NCBI GenBank assembly: GCA_964576115.1
Contig: CAZNUA010000019.1
Coordinates: 12,096-63,550 of the forward strand
From: CAYSYY01 sp964576115 [NCBI: uncultured Gemmatimonadota bacterium]
GTDB taxonomy: Bacteria; Blakebacterota; Blakebacteria; Blakebacterales
Reading direction: 5' to 3'
DNA length: 51,455 bases
Positions 8,716-18,174 of this stretch are shown here, piece after piece (positions within the stretch are counted from its first letter, which is position 1; the number at the start of each line of letters is the position of its first letter). The translations under genes and the position numbers were made by a program. Under the pieces are notes generated by a model. The model had not been told where the DNA came from and ran no database searches. It saw only the letters and a program-made list of their open reading frames with translations.

Positions 8716-9494
8716 CCGATGATCCCCCGTTCCGAGTTCTCGATGAAGTCCAGCAGGTGACGCACTTCGGGCAGATCGGGCAGCTCGTCCCGCACCCGGG
8801 CGATCCCGTCGGAAAAGCGCAGGCCCGAACGGAAGAGAAGGCGGTAGGCGCGCTTGAGGACGGTGATGGTTTCTGCCTCGAATCCCCGCCGGCTGAGACC
8901 GATGCTATTGATGCTGCGGGGCTTGAGCGGCTCGCCGGCGGCCAGGATGTAGGGAGGCACGTCCTGTACGATCCGGAAGCCTCCGCCGATCATGGCGTGG
9001 TCGCCGATGTGCACGAACTGATGGACCGGAGTGCTGCCGCCGATAATCACCCAGTCGCCCATGATGACGTGGCCGCCGATCTGCACGGAATTGGCGATCA
9101 CGCAGTGGTCTCCCAGAACGCAGTCGTGGGCGACGTGGACGTAATCCATGAGCAGGCAGTCGGCCCCGACGACCGTCTTCCAGCTTGACGCCGAACCGCG
9201 GTGCAGGGTGCAGAACTCGCGAATGACGGTCCGTGGTCCCACTTCGAGAGTGGTATCCTCGCCGGCGTACTTCAGGTCCTGGCAGATATTCCCCACTGCC
9301 GCGCCGGTGAAGACTTCGACCTCCTCGGCCAGGGTGGTCCGCCGGGCGATATGCGCGTGCGGTCCGATCCTGACCCGGTCGCCCAGCACGGTCTCGGCCT
9401 CGATGACGGCGAAGGGACCGATCGTCACACCGGCGCCGAGCTCGGCGCCTTCATCCACCACGGCGGTGGGATGAATCACGGTCGCCTCGCTCAT
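8712..9494 (-). CDS. lpxA: UDP-N-acetylglucosamine acyltransferase
   Basis: First enzyme of lipid A synthesis; transfers a 3-hydroxyacyl chain from ACP to UDP-GlcNAc, or to its 3-amino analogue if the neighbouring dehydrogenase works as GnnA. The N-terminal two thirds are hexapeptide repeats of a left-handed beta-helix; the catalytic histidine sits in [10 protein letters not shown], and [20 protein letters not shown] and [13 protein letters not shown] match the family. A helical C-terminal domain ends [11 protein letters not shown]. Length of 260 aa is normal. The ATG overlaps the lpxC-fabZ stop by 4 nt. Confidence 0.96.
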   Translation of the reverse strand: MSEATVIHPTAVVDEGAELGAGVTIGPFAVIEAETVLGDRVRIGPHAHIARRTTLAEEVEVFTGAAVGNICQDLKYAGEDTTLEVGPRTVIREFCTLHRGSASSWKTVVGADCLLMDYVHVAHDCVLGDHCVIANSVQIGGHVIMGDWVIIGGSTPVHQFVHIGDHAMIGGGFRIVQDVPPYILAAGEPLKPRSINSIGLSRRGFEAETITVLKRAYRLLFRSGLRFSDGIARVRDELPDLPEVRHLLDFIENSERGIIG

Positions 9495-10915
9495 GCCGGT
9501 TCTTCGTCCGCGTCGGGTCGTGGCTGGATGGTGGCCATGAACTCCCCTTCGGCGGCCAGCTGGCCGTCGACATAGGCCCGGCCCAGCAGTTTGACGGTCC
9601 GCGATTTGATGCGCAGCACTTCGGCTTCGAGACGGAGCTGATCCCCGGGCATCACCGGCCGGCGGAAGCGCACCTTGTCGATGCCCATGAACAGAACCAG
9701 GACCTCTTCGGGATTGGGGATCTCCTGCAACAGCAGGATCCCCCCCGCCTGGGCCATGGCTTCAACGATCAGCACGCCCGGCATGACCGGCGCCTCGGGA
9801 AAGTGGCCGGTGAAGAAAGGCTCGTTGATGGTCACGTTCTTGAGACCCACCACCCTCTCGCGCGGCACCAGTTCGACGATGCGGTCGACCAGCAGGAAGG
9901 GATAGCGGTGGGGCAGGATGCGGTTGATGGCGTTGATATCGAGCAGGCCCCGGGTGGAGGGGCCCACCTGGTACTTGAGCTCGATCTCCTTGCGCTCCTG
10001 GAACTGCCGCAGCTTGCGAACCACCTCGACGTTGGCCGCGTGTCCCGATCGGCCGGCCAGGACGTGGGCCTTCAGGGGCATGCCGAGCAGGGCGAAGTCC
10101 CCGATCAGGTCGAGAGCCTTGTGACGGACCGGTTCGTTGTAGTATCGCAGGTCACCGCCGACGATGACCTCTCCCATCCGGCGGGGAGCATCGGCGGGAA
10201 TGTCGAAGGTGTTCTGGAGGGTGGCGAATTCCTCATCCTCGATGTCGTGGTCGATGATGACCACGGCGTTGTCGATCGCACCTCCCTTGATCAATCCCCG
10301 CTCGGCCAGTTCCTCGACTTCGCTCAGAAAGCAGAAGGTCCGCGCCGAGGCGTACTCGGTGGCGAACTCCTCTTCCAGATCGTAGAGGGTTGTGTACTGG
10401 GTGCCGAGGGCGGGGTTCGGGTAATCGACCAGGAAAGTGATCCGGAAGCGGTCGGAGGGAATGACGTTGAGGTCCACCCGCCGCTCGGGTTCGGAGTAGA
10501 TGATCGTCTCGTCCACCTCGAGGTAGCGCCGGGGGGCTTCCTGTTCCTTCTTGCCCGCCTCCTGCAGGACTTCGACGAAGGGCATCGAGGAACCGTCGAT
10601 GACGGGGGGTTCGGGGCCCTCCAGCTCGACGTAGCAGTTGTCGATGCACAGCCCGGCCAGGGCGGCCAGCACGTGCTCGACGGTATGCACCTGGGCGCCG
10701 TTGGCGCCGATGGTTGTGCCCCGGTCGATATCGATGACGTTGTCGATATCGGCCTTGATCTCCGGTTTCCCCTCCAGGTCGGAGCGGATGAAGATGATGC
10801 CGACATCGGGGGGTGCGGGCCGGAAAGTCACGCTGGCCTTCTCCCCGGTATGGAGTCCGATGCCGGTCAGGGTCGCAGGTTTGGCGACCGTGGCCTGAAG
10901 TGCTTGCAGGGTCAT
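9491..10915 (-). CDS. lpxC/fabZ: Bifunctional LpxC deacetylase / FabZ dehydratase fusion
   Basis: Two enzymes in one 474-aa chain. Residues about 1-300 are LpxC, the zinc UDP-3-O-acyl-GlcNAc deacetylase that commits to lipid A: zinc ligands are visible in [10 protein letters not shown] and [10 protein letters not shown], and the catalytic histidine region in [10 protein letters not shown]. Residues about 325-465 are FabZ, the 3-hydroxyacyl-ACP dehydratase of fatty acid elongation: [14 protein letters not shown] and [20 protein letters not shown] with the active-site His and Glu. The fusion is known from Bacteroidetes and relatives and supports FCB placement. It joins the two enzymes that compete for 3-hydroxyacyl chains. 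The ATG has GGGGAG 5 nt upstream; 43 nt separate it from lpxD. Confidence 0.96.
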   Translation of the reverse strand: MTLQALQATVAKPATLTGIGLHTGEKASVTFRPAPPDVGIIFIRSDLEGKPEIKADIDNVIDIDRGTTIGANGAQVHTVEHVLAALAGLCIDNCYVELEGPEPPVIDGSSMPFVEVLQEAGKKEQEAPRRYLEVDETIIYSEPERRVDLNVIPSDRFRITFLVDYPNPALGTQYTTLYDLEEEFATEYASARTFCFLSEVEELAERGLIKGGAIDNAVVIIDHDIEDEEFATLQNTFDIPADAPRRMGEVIVGGDLRYYNEPVRHKALDLIGDFALLGMPLKAHVLAGRSGHAANVEVVRKLRQFQERKEIELKYQVGPSTRGLLDINAINRILPHRYPFLLVDRIVELVPRERVVGLKNVTINEPFFTGHFPEAPVMPGVLIVEAMAQAGGILLLQEIPNPEEVLVLFMGIDKVRFRRPVMPGDQLRLEAEVLRIKSRTVKLLGRAYVDGQLAAEGEFMATIQPRPDADEEPA

Positions 10916-10958
10916 TGGTACTCCCCGTTCGGTGCCTGAAGGCGGCGGTTGCCGGCGT

Positions 10959-11984
10959 TTACTCGGGCCGGTCTTCCAGATCGGCCAGGCGCCGTTCCAG
11001 ATCCCGGATCCGGCGGCGCAGTTCGGGCAGGCGGTTCAGGGCGGCCAGCATCCCGAAGGCCTCCCGGTGCGGGCGGGCGGGGTAGCCGAAGACATAGGTG
11101 CCCGCCGGAACATCTTTGTCAACGCCCGATTGGGCCCCGATCACAGCCCCGTCGTGCACGGTGATGTGACCCGAAAAACCCGCCTGGCCGCCGACCTGCA
11201 CACCCGAACCGATCGTTGTGGAACCCGCCAGCCCGGCCTGGGCGGCCAGGGCCGTATCCGGTCCGATGGTACAATTGTGGGCGACCATGACAAGATTATC
11301 AATTTTGGTCCCCCGACCTATACGGGTTTCACCGAAGGTGGCCCGGTCGATGGTGGAGCCGGCCCCGACCAGGACGTCGTCCTCGAGCACGGCGATCCCG
11401 CGGTGAGGGATCTTCTTCCAGACACCGTCGATGCGGGCGTGACCGAAACCGTCGGAGCCCACCACGGCGTTGGCGAGCAGTTCGACCCGGTCGCCGAGCC
11501 GGCAGCGGCGATAGACGACCGACCCCGGGTGCAGCCGGCACTCGGAGCCGAGCACGGCGTCGTGACCGATGAAAACCCGGGCACCGATGATCGAACCGGT
11601 GCCGATCACGACCCCTTTCTCGATGACGGTCAGGGGGCCAACCGCGACCCCTTCCCCCAGTTCGGCGCCGGGGTCGACCACGGCCAGGGGGTGCACTCCT
11701 GGTGGCGGCGTTTCTTCGGGCGGGTAGAGGGCATCGAGAACGATCGCCAGGGCGGCATAGGGATCGGCGACGCGGATCAGGGGGCGATTGCAGTCGGCAG
11801 TGAGGTCTTCGGCAACCAGGACCGCTCCGGCGGAGGTCGTGGTCAGCCGGTCGGCATAGCGGGCTGAATGCAGAAAGGACAGATCGCCGGGGCCCGCCCC
11901 CTCGAGGGGCGCGACGGCCTCCAGTTCGGCATCCTCACCCTCCAGCCGCCCGCCCACCAGGCGGGCGAGTTCGCTGGCGAGCAT
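10959..11984 (-). CDS. lpxD: UDP-3-O-acylglucosamine N-acyltransferase
   Basis: Adds the second (N-linked) 3-hydroxyacyl chain in lipid A synthesis. An N-terminal uridine-binding domain (to about residue 95, with [14 protein letters not shown]) precedes a long hexapeptide beta-helix; the catalytic histidine is in [10 protein letters not shown], and the C-terminus ends in a short coiled coil ([19 protein letters not shown]). Length 341 aa equals the E. coli enzyme. It begins 6 nt after the ompH stop codon, the usual bamA-skp-lpxD order. Confidence 0.96.
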   Translation of the reverse strand: MLASELARLVGGRLEGEDAELEAVAPLEGAGPGDLSFLHSARYADRLTTTSAGAVLVAEDLTADCNRPLIRVADPYAALAIVLDALYPPEETPPPGVHPLAVVDPGAELGEGVAVGPLTVIEKGVVIGTGSIIGARVFIGHDAVLGSECRLHPGSVVYRRCRLGDRVELLANAVVGSDGFGHARIDGVWKKIPHRGIAVLEDDVLVGAGSTIDRATFGETRIGRGTKIDNLVMVAHNCTIGPDTALAAQAGLAGSTTIGSGVQVGGQAGFSGHITVHDGAVIGAQSGVDKDVPAGTYVFGYPARPHREAFGMLAALNRLPELRRRIRDLERRLADLEDRPE

Positions 11985-11990
11985 CCGGAC

Positions 11991-12548
11991 TTACCGCCGG
12001 GCGGGGCTGTCGTCCCCCGCGTTCATCAGTTCGATGACCCGGGGCGTCAGGTCGTGGACCGGACTGGCGTAAACGATTCCGCCAGAGGCGGCATCGAAAA
12101 TGTAATCCCAGCCCTCGTCGGTGCCGACCTCTTCGAGAACCTCGTTGACGCGGGCGATGATCGGCGCCATCAGCTCCTGGTTGCGCTGATAGGCCTGCCC
12201 TTCCTGGCCCCAGATCCGGTCGATGAACTGTTGATACTCGGTGTACTTCTGCTGCAGCTGGGCGGTGAGCTGGGTCCGCCGTTCCTGGCTCATGGCCATG
12301 CTCTGCCGCTCGAGCTCGTTGTTGAGCTGTTCGACCTCTGACTGCAGAGCCGTCGCCTGGCGCTCCCAGACCTGATTCTCGGTATTGAAGGTTGCCTGGG
12401 CTTCCTGGGTGCCGGGATAGGCACCGATCACCGCCTGGGAGTCGATGAACCCGAGCCTCGGCCCTTCGTCCTGCGGGAGCAGAGTCGCTCCGGCCAGAAG
12501 GGCGAAGAGAAAACCCCCGAAAACGCCCGCTGTGACTGACTTGTGCAT
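11991..12548 (-). CDS. OmpH/Skp family periplasmic chaperone
   Basis: Periplasmic holdase that carries unfolded outer-membrane proteins to BamA. The 185-aa product has an N-terminal signal peptide (SVTAGVFGGFLFALLAGATLLP), then the Skp start LGFIDSQAVIGAYPGTQEAQ, a long charged coiled coil forming the tentacles (about residues 50-120), and a C-terminal strand region with DYIFDAASGGIVYASPVHDLT, typical of the family. Two adjacent ATG codons lie downstream of GGAGG; the second (12548) has better spacing than the first (12551). The frame stays open upstream but that part has no protein character. It sits between bamA (61 nt) and lpxD (6 nt). Confidence 0.9.
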   Translation of the reverse strand: MHKSVTAGVFGGFLFALLAGATLLPQDEGPRLGFIDSQAVIGAYPGTQEAQATFNTENQVWERQATALQSEVEQLNNELERQSMAMSQERRTQLTAQLQQKYTEYQQFIDRIWGQEGQAYQRNQELMAPIIARVNEVLEEVGTDEGWDYIFDAASGGIVYASPVHDLTPRVIELMNAGDDSPARR

Positions 12549-12609
12549 CATCTGCCTCCTCGTCGGACGGCACTGTCGGCTTCCGGCTTTGCATCCGGGC
12601 CGAGGTCCG

Positions 12610-15018
12610 CTAGTAGAACTGGGCTCCGAACTGGAAGTGCGGGATCCACCGGCCCTTGCGCCGCCCGTTCTCAAAGTGATCGAAGCCGTAGGCGAAGTCA
12701 AATCCGATGAGGCCCACCATGGGGGTGAACATCCGCAGGCCGAAGCCGACCGAACGGCGCAGATCGAAGGGGTCGGTATCGTTCAGATCGAGCCAGGCGT
12801 TCCCCGCATCGGCGAAGACCAGGCCGTAGATCATCTGCTCGGGAGCCAGGGGGAAAGTGTACTCCATGGTGAAGATCAGCAGGGACTGCCCGCCGATCTC
12901 CAGCCCGTCCTGATCGAGCGGACCCACCCGGCGGTTCTCGTAGCCCCTGATCTGGCCGTCGAAACTGGTTCCGCCGGGCAGGTATTTCTCGTTGAAGGGA
13001 ATGAAACCGCCCTGCCCGTAGCCCCGGTACGGCTCGACCAGCCCGGCCCGGAGCTTCAAAGCCATGATTACATTGGCCCAGGTCGGGAAGTAAAAAGACT
13101 GGTTGAGATCCCATTTCAGGTACTGCTCGTCTCCCCCCAGCGGTCCGCCGGAGATCTCGGTCCGCAGGGTGTTGACCGAGCCCCGGGTGGGGAACTCGGG
13201 CCGGTCGCGGGAATCGCGGTAGATGGTGAAGGACAGGGACGAGTTGCGGATCGGCCAGTCCCACTGGCGCAGGTCGTAGGCCGGGCTGGGATTGTATTTG
13301 GGATCGAAGTCGTAGAAGTTGGTGTCCTCGAGGCGGTAACCGAAGTTGATCCGGAAGTAGTCGTCGGGCCAGCGCAGGCGTCGTCCCAGCTGGGCCGTAA
13401 AACCCTCGCGGCGCTGCTTGTAGTAGATGTTGTAGAAGTACTCGCTACGATAGACGCTGGCGCCCACCAGGGTGGGCGTGTTGAAGAGCCACGGTTCGGT
13501 GAAGCCGACCAGGATGGTGCGCCGGATCCGCCCGAAGTCCCAGTTGAACTGCAGCTCCTGGCCGTTCCCGAAGAGATTGGGCAGTTGCAGCCCGATGTTG
13601 CCCACGATGCCGTCCCGCTCGCTGTAGCCCGCGCCCATGATGGCCTGTCCCGTGGGACGTTCGGCGACCTTGATGGTCACGTCGAGGTTCCCCTCGGCGT
13701 TGGGCTGGGGGGGTGGATCGAGCTCGACGTTGGAGAAATAGTTCAGCGCCATGACCTCGCGCATCGAGCGCTGGAAAAGGGAACTGGAGAAACGGTTACC
13801 CGGTTTGAGGAGCACCTCGCGCCGGATCACGTGTTCCTTGGTGCGGGTGTTGCCGGTGATGAAGATGTGGGCCACGTTGGCCGGCTCGCCCTCGGTGAAA
13901 TACGCGGTGATGTTGACGATCCGGTTATCGGGTCCGGTATAGCTCGGGATGGGGTTGTAATTGGCGTAGACGTAGCCCTCTTCCATGTAGAGGGTCTGGA
14001 TATTTATCAGGCTCTGGACGATCTCGGTTTCGTTGTATGGTCCCCCCTCGGTGACCGTGATGGCGTTCTCGAGATCACGCTCGTCGAAGAACTCGTATCC
14101 CTTCTCGATGCCCTCGATCGTGAAGGTGCCCAGGGTGTACTGCTCCCCCTCATCAACCGTGAAGTAGAGAGTCATGTTGCGGCCGCTCTCGTCATACCCC
14201 AGGCTGTCGGTCACGACCCGGGCGTCGAGGTGGCCCGCTTCGGCATAGCGGTCGGCGATGTTGTCTTTGTCCTCTTCGATGGTCCGCTGGTTGTATTCCC
14301 CGCGGCTGAAGAAGAGAAAACCGGTCCCGGTTGTCATGGCGGCCCGGATCTGACGGTCGCTCAGAATCTCGTTGCCGTAGACCTCGATCGCCCTGATACC
14401 CACCTTGGGCCCCTCGTCGACCCGCACGATCAGGTTCGAGGCGGTGGAATCGCCGGCGACATCGAGCGTCTCGAACTCCACCTCGGCCCGCAAGTAGCCC
14501 TCGTTGCGGTACTTGCCCAGGATCCGCTCCCGGGCCAGCGAGATGTTGTCGGGTCCCAGCCACATGCTCTCGTTGATGCGGCCGGCATTCATCAGATCGG
14601 TCCGCTTCAGCTTGTCGTTGCCGCGGAAGGTGACCGTGCCCAGGCGGGGTTTCTCTTCCACCTCGATGATCACGACTATCCGGTCGGGTCCGAGCTCCTC
14701 GCCCCAGATCCGGATGTCGGAGAAGGCATCGATCAGCCAGAGCTGGCTGATCGCCCGGCTGATGACCTCGCCGAACTCGGTCGAGAGGTAGCTCTGACCC
14801 TCCACGATCGCCGAGCTGAGCGTGATCAGTTCGTCCTGCACGGCGACGTTGCCCTCGACCCTGAGCTCGGACACCGTGACCGTCTGTGGCGATCCCACCC
14901 CCTGGGCGAAGATCGGACGGGCCCGGGGGGTAAAGAGAACCGCGGCCAGGGCCGTTACGATTATCAGGGCGGATCGGGGACCGATCCGGTACGATATGCG
15001 TTCAATGGAGTTCTTCAT
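12610..15018 (-). CDS. bamA: Outer membrane protein assembly factor BamA
   Basis: Essential Omp85 insertase for beta-barrel proteins. An 802-aa precursor with a signal peptide ending near AQG (about residue 40), five POTRA domains (about 45-420; e.g. RVEGNVAVQD, VTFRGNDKLKRTDL, IEVYGNEILSDRQI, ITGNTRTKEHVIRREV) and a C-terminal 16-strand barrel with the lid-lock motif as IRGYENRRVGP and a terminal aromatic residue (FGAQFY). The ATG is the first possible start, since a stop lies two codons upstream. It has no clear Shine-Dalgarno sequence, and its start codon overlaps that of the divergent TonB-dependent receptor. Confidence 0.96.
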   Translation of the reverse strand: MKNSIERISYRIGPRSALIIVTALAAVLFTPRARPIFAQGVGSPQTVTVSELRVEGNVAVQDELITLSSAIVEGQSYLSTEFGEVISRAISQLWLIDAFSDIRIWGEELGPDRIVVIIEVEEKPRLGTVTFRGNDKLKRTDLMNAGRINESMWLGPDNISLARERILGKYRNEGYLRAEVEFETLDVAGDSTASNLIVRVDEGPKVGIRAIEVYGNEILSDRQIRAAMTTGTGFLFFSRGEYNQRTIEEDKDNIADRYAEAGHLDARVVTDSLGYDESGRNMTLYFTVDEGEQYTLGTFTIEGIEKGYEFFDERDLENAITVTEGGPYNETEIVQSLINIQTLYMEEGYVYANYNPIPSYTGPDNRIVNITAYFTEGEPANVAHIFITGNTRTKEHVIRREVLLKPGNRFSSSLFQRSMREVMALNYFSNVELDPPPQPNAEGNLDVTIKVAERPTGQAIMGAGYSERDGIVGNIGLQLPNLFGNGQELQFNWDFGRIRRTILVGFTEPWLFNTPTLVGASVYRSEYFYNIYYKQRREGFTAQLGRRLRWPDDYFRINFGYRLEDTNFYDFDPKYNPSPAYDLRQWDWPIRNSSLSFTIYRDSRDRPEFPTRGSVNTLRTEISGGPLGGDEQYLKWDLNQSFYFPTWANVIMALKLRAGLVEPYRGYGQGGFIPFNEKYLPGGTSFDGQIRGYENRRVGPLDQDGLEIGGQSLLIFTMEYTFPLAPEQMIYGLVFADAGNAWLDLNDTDPFDLRRSVGFGLRMFTPMVGLIGFDFAYGFDHFENGRRKGRWIPHFQFGAQFY

Positions 15019-17638
15019 GCGTCAATGGCTTGCTAAAATAGGCGGGCCCGTCCCGCCTGTACAGGGTTATACCCGCGGGAACCGTTCCGGTTCGCACTCA
15101 CGTGGCGACGGTTTTCCCGGGGCTGCCATCTGCCTTCTCCTTGCAATCGGGTTCGGATTTTCGACGGTTACGGCCCAGTCGGCGTCCACCGGCATCATTC
15201 AGGGGACCGTTGTCGCCGATTCGACCGGGGCGCCGCTGGTGGCGGTCAATGTCAGCCTGGCGGGCACACCCTACGGGACAATGACCAATGCCGAGGGGTT
15301 CTACCTGCTCCGCAACGTCCCGGCCGGCGAGCACACCGTCGTCTTCCGCTATGTCGGATACCAGGAGGTACGGATGACCGGGGTGCGCGTACTGCCGGCC
15401 CTGCGCACCACGGTCGACGTACGCATGATCGAGGCTCCCATCACCATGGATCCGGTCGTGGTCACCGCCGAGCGTCCCCTGATCCAGCAGGATGTCACCG
15501 GCACCATGCACCGGGTGGCCTCGATCGAAATCGAACGCCTGCCGGTCGATACCTACCAGGATATCCTCGACCTGCAGCCCGGAGTCGTCTCGGGCGGTCA
15601 CATCCGGGGGGGGCGCACCGGCGAGACCCTCTACCTGCTGGACGGCGTGCCGATCCAGGATCCCTCCACTGGAGTGGCCGCGGCCGGCCTGCCCAAATCG
15701 GCCATCACCGAATTGAACATTCACACCGGGGGGTTCGACGCCGAGTACGGCAACGCCCTCTCGGGAGTGGTTCACATCGTCACCCGGCGCGGCACCGCCA
15801 CGCCGCAGGGGATGGTCCGCTACGATCGGGACGACCTCGACGGTCTGTACGAAGGGACCGAGCACTCCCGCCGCTCCCAGGCCGAAATCATGCTCGGAGG
15901 GCCTCTGAGTCGCGACACGGCCTACTATTTTCTGGCCGCCGACCGGATGGCCTCGGGTACCCGCTGGTGGCAGGATCTGGAACACACCGGACTCGGGCAG
16001 CCGTGGTCGGAGCAGACCAATCTCTTCGGACGGATAGACCTGTACGCCAGCCAGACCCTGCGTCTGGCTCTGCAGGGTCTGTACAGCCACGACCGGCACC
16101 AGACCTACGAATGGCGCTGGCGCTTCAATCTCGACGGCCTGCCCGTCGAGTGGCGCACCAGCGGCCGGGCGGCGCTGACCTTGAACCACATGCTCAGCCC
16201 CGCCGTGTTCTATGACCTGCAGCTCTCCTTCTTCCGTATCACCCGGGGAGTCAACGAAGGACAGCGCAGCTCCGTCGCCGCGGGCGAACTCTGGCACTAT
16301 GACGACTGGTTGCAGTACGTGGCTCCCGGCGGCGGCGAGCGTCTCTGGTGGTATCGGGGCAATCAGGGAATTCTCACCGGCCGGGGCGCGGTCACCGCCC
16401 AGCTCGGCCGTCACCGCCTGCGAGCCGGGTTCGAATCCTCGCTCTACCGGCTGGAATCCGATCTGCTCAAACTCGAGCCGCAGATGACCCTCTACGGTCT
16501 GCCCCTGCCCGGTGAGACTCCGCTCGATTACAGCCACACCTACACCTACTGGCCGCGTACCGGGGGACTGTTCGTGCAGGACACCTACGAGAGCGGCGAC
16601 GGTCTGGTCGTGAAATTCGGCCTGCGCTGGGACCGTCTCGATCCCCGGGCCGAGCGACCGGTGGTGGAGTGGGTGCCGGCCGGCGGGGAGGAGTTCGAGC
16701 AGCAGATTTCGACCTGGGTACCGGCCGAACCGAAAGCCCAGCTCAGCCCCCGGGTGGGGCTGGCCTACCCCCTGCCCGGCCCGACCTGGTTCCTCTTCAA
16801 CTACGGCGAATTTTTCCAGGTCCCCCTCTTCGACCAGCTGTACAGCGGCTTGAACCTCGACCTGACCCGCGGCCTGCGGGTCCTGATCGGCAATCCCGAT
16901 CTCAAGCACGAACGAACCCGCTCCTACGAGTTCGCCCTGCGCCGCCAGCTGGATGAGAACAGCGTCGGATCGGCGACTTATTTCTTCAAGGAATCCTCGA
17001 ATCTGATCGACACCAAAACCTTCCTGGCCGCCAACTCCCGATCTCTCGAAGACGGTTTCACCCAGTATGTGAATCTGCCCCTGGCCCGCTCCTCGGGGTT
17101 GGAGCTGACCTACGAACGACGCCCGGTGCGCGGTTTCGGCCTGCGGGCTTCCTACACCTTCATGATCGCCCGGGGACACGCCGACACCGGTGAGAGCGGT
17201 TTGCGCTACCTCGAGTGGGGTTTCGAGCCCTCCCGGCGGATGCACTATCTCTCCTGGGATCAGCGTCATACTCTGACAGCGGAGCTGATGGGCCGGATCG
17301 GGGACATCTTTCTCGACCTGGTGGGCCGCTTCAACACCGCCCGCCCTTACACCTACGCCCCTTCGGCGAGCGGCGTGCTGCCGGAGGGTACCGACCTCGT
17401 GCCCAACAACGAACGGATGCGCGACGTCTTCAGTCTCGACGCCCGCTTGAGCCGTGAGATCGTCCTCGGGCCCGGGGGACGGATGAGCCTGCTCCTGTTC
17501 TGCGATGTGCGCAACCTCACCGACCGGCGCAATGTGCTCTGGATATCGAGCGACGGTCGGATCGGGGGCGAGCTTGGCGATCCGGGTGCCTGGACGATCG
17601 GGCGGCGCACCCGGATCGGGTTGGAGGTGCGCTGGTGA
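15017..17638 (+). CDS. TonB-dependent receptor with N-terminal CarbopepD-reg-like domain
   Basis: An 873-aa outer-membrane gated channel for a large ligand. After a long n-region, the signal peptide core LLLAIGFGFSTVTAQ is followed by a carboxypeptidase-regulatory-like beta-sandwich (about residues 60-140; IIQGTVVADSTGAPLVAVNV), the plug domain (LLDGVPIQDPSTG, GGFDAEYGNALSGVVHIVT) and a 22-strand-type barrel ending in an aromatic (GLEVRW). The extra N-terminal domain is characteristic of FCB-group receptors. ATG 15017 is the only ATG/GTG/TTG codon before the signal peptide with a good Shine-Dalgarno sequence (GGAG, 6 nt). It overlaps the bamA start codon on the other strand. The downstream lipoprotein gene overlaps its stop (GTGA). 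The ligand is unknown. Confidence 0.92.
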   Translation: MRQWLAKIGGPVPPVQGYTRGNRSGSHSRGDGFPGAAICLLLAIGFGFSTVTAQSASTGIIQGTVVADSTGAPLVAVNVSLAGTPYGTMTNAEGFYLLRNVPAGEHTVVFRYVGYQEVRMTGVRVLPALRTTVDVRMIEAPITMDPVVVTAERPLIQQDVTGTMHRVASIEIERLPVDTYQDILDLQPGVVSGGHIRGGRTGETLYLLDGVPIQDPSTGVAAAGLPKSAITELNIHTGGFDAEYGNALSGVVHIVTRRGTATPQGMVRYDRDDLDGLYEGTEHSRRSQAEIMLGGPLSRDTAYYFLAADRMASGTRWWQDLEHTGLGQPWSEQTNLFGRIDLYASQTLRLALQGLYSHDRHQTYEWRWRFNLDGLPVEWRTSGRAALTLNHMLSPAVFYDLQLSFFRITRGVNEGQRSSVAAGELWHYDDWLQYVAPGGGERLWWYRGNQGILTGRGAVTAQLGRHRLRAGFESSLYRLESDLLKLEPQMTLYGLPLPGETPLDYSHTYTYWPRTGGLFVQDTYESGDGLVVKFGLRWDRLDPRAERPVVEWVPAGGEEFEQQISTWVPAEPKAQLSPRVGLAYPLPGPTWFLFNYGEFFQVPLFDQLYSGLNLDLTRGLRVLIGNPDLKHERTRSYEFALRRQLDENSVGSATYFFKESSNLIDTKTFLAANSRSLEDGFTQYVNLPLARSSGLELTYERRPVRGFGLRASYTFMIARGHADTGESGLRYLEWGFEPSRRMHYLSWDQRHTLTAELMGRIGDIFLDLVGRFNTARPYTYAPSASGVLPEGTDLVPNNERMRDVFSLDARLSREIVLGPGGRMSLLLFCDVRNLTDRRNVLWISSDGRIGGELGDPGAWTIGRRTRIGLEVRW
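15035..15063 (-). promoter_or_regulatory. Putative bamA operon promoter inside the receptor gene
   Basis: On the minus strand TGTACA (complement of 15058-15063) is 17 nt before TATTTT (complement of 15035-15040); each matches 4 of 6 consensus bases. The start site would fall near 15028, giving a leader of about 10 nt. A 7-bp GC stem (15040-15046 with 15052-15058) lies within the spacer. The whole element sits in the coding sequence for the receptor signal peptide. Confidence 0.3.
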
Positions 17639-18174
17639 GCCGGCCGGCGGGTCCGCTCCGCGCCGTGCGGATCTTCTCCCTGGCCGGTCTGGGAGCGCTC
17701 CTGCTCCTTTTCTCCGGGGGTTGCGAGGAGAGTCTGCCCCCTTACGAACCCCCCGATATTCCCCTCGCGGCCCGGATCATGGTCAATGAAAGCATCGAAG
17801 CATCCGAATTGAGCACGGTCGACAACGGCTTCACCATTCGCGTTGAACACACCGGTGGGTATCTGAATGAATTCACCCTGCAGGCTCCATACACGATCGA
17901 ATCTTCCATCACGGTCAGCCTGGTCAGCGCCCCTTCCCGCAACATCACCGTGACCATTCGCAAGTCATTCACCGATAACCTCAGGCTCGGCTATTGGGTC
18001 TTCCTGCTCGGGAATATTCCGGCCGTCGATTCCGACGGTAACCGCTGGAACTGGCCTGAGAATGAAGAAGAGGTCGTGCTCCAGCTGCAGGGCAAGGTCA
18101 GAATCGAAAACACCGATCACGATCTGGAGCTCAACACCCACAGAGCGGAAACAATACTGATATACGAGCACTAA
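17635..18174 (+). CDS. Small lipoprotein downstream of the TonB-dependent receptor
   Basis: A 179-aa protein with a type II signal: hydrophobic IFSLAGLGALLLLF then a lipobox-like FSGGC, so it should be lipidated at about Cys30 and placed in the envelope. The mature part looks beta-rich and Ig-like (alternating strands, e.g. FTIRVEHTGGYLNEFTL, ITVSLVSAPSRNITVTI). I recognise no family. The GTG start overlaps the receptor stop as GTGA, so it is translationally coupled and probably a receptor accessory protein, as with surface lipoproteins paired to SusC-like transporters, although it shows no SusD features. Codon G+C falls toward its 3' end, next to the AT-rich island. Confidence 0.75.
   Translation: MSRPAGPLRAVRIFSLAGLGALLLLFSGGCEESLPPYEPPDIPLAARIMVNESIEASELSTVDNGFTIRVEHTGGYLNEFTLQAPYTIESSITVSLVSAPSRNITVTIRKSFTDNLRLGYWVFLLGNIPAVDSDGNRWNWPENEEEVVLQLQGKVRIENTDHDLELNTHRAETILIYEH

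Noticed and set aside
15040-15058. GC hairpin followed by ATTTT (minus strand) as a terminator before bamA
   Set aside because: It lies in the receptor signal-peptide coding region with no minus-strand gene upstream to terminate, and more plausibly forms part of a promoter spacer.
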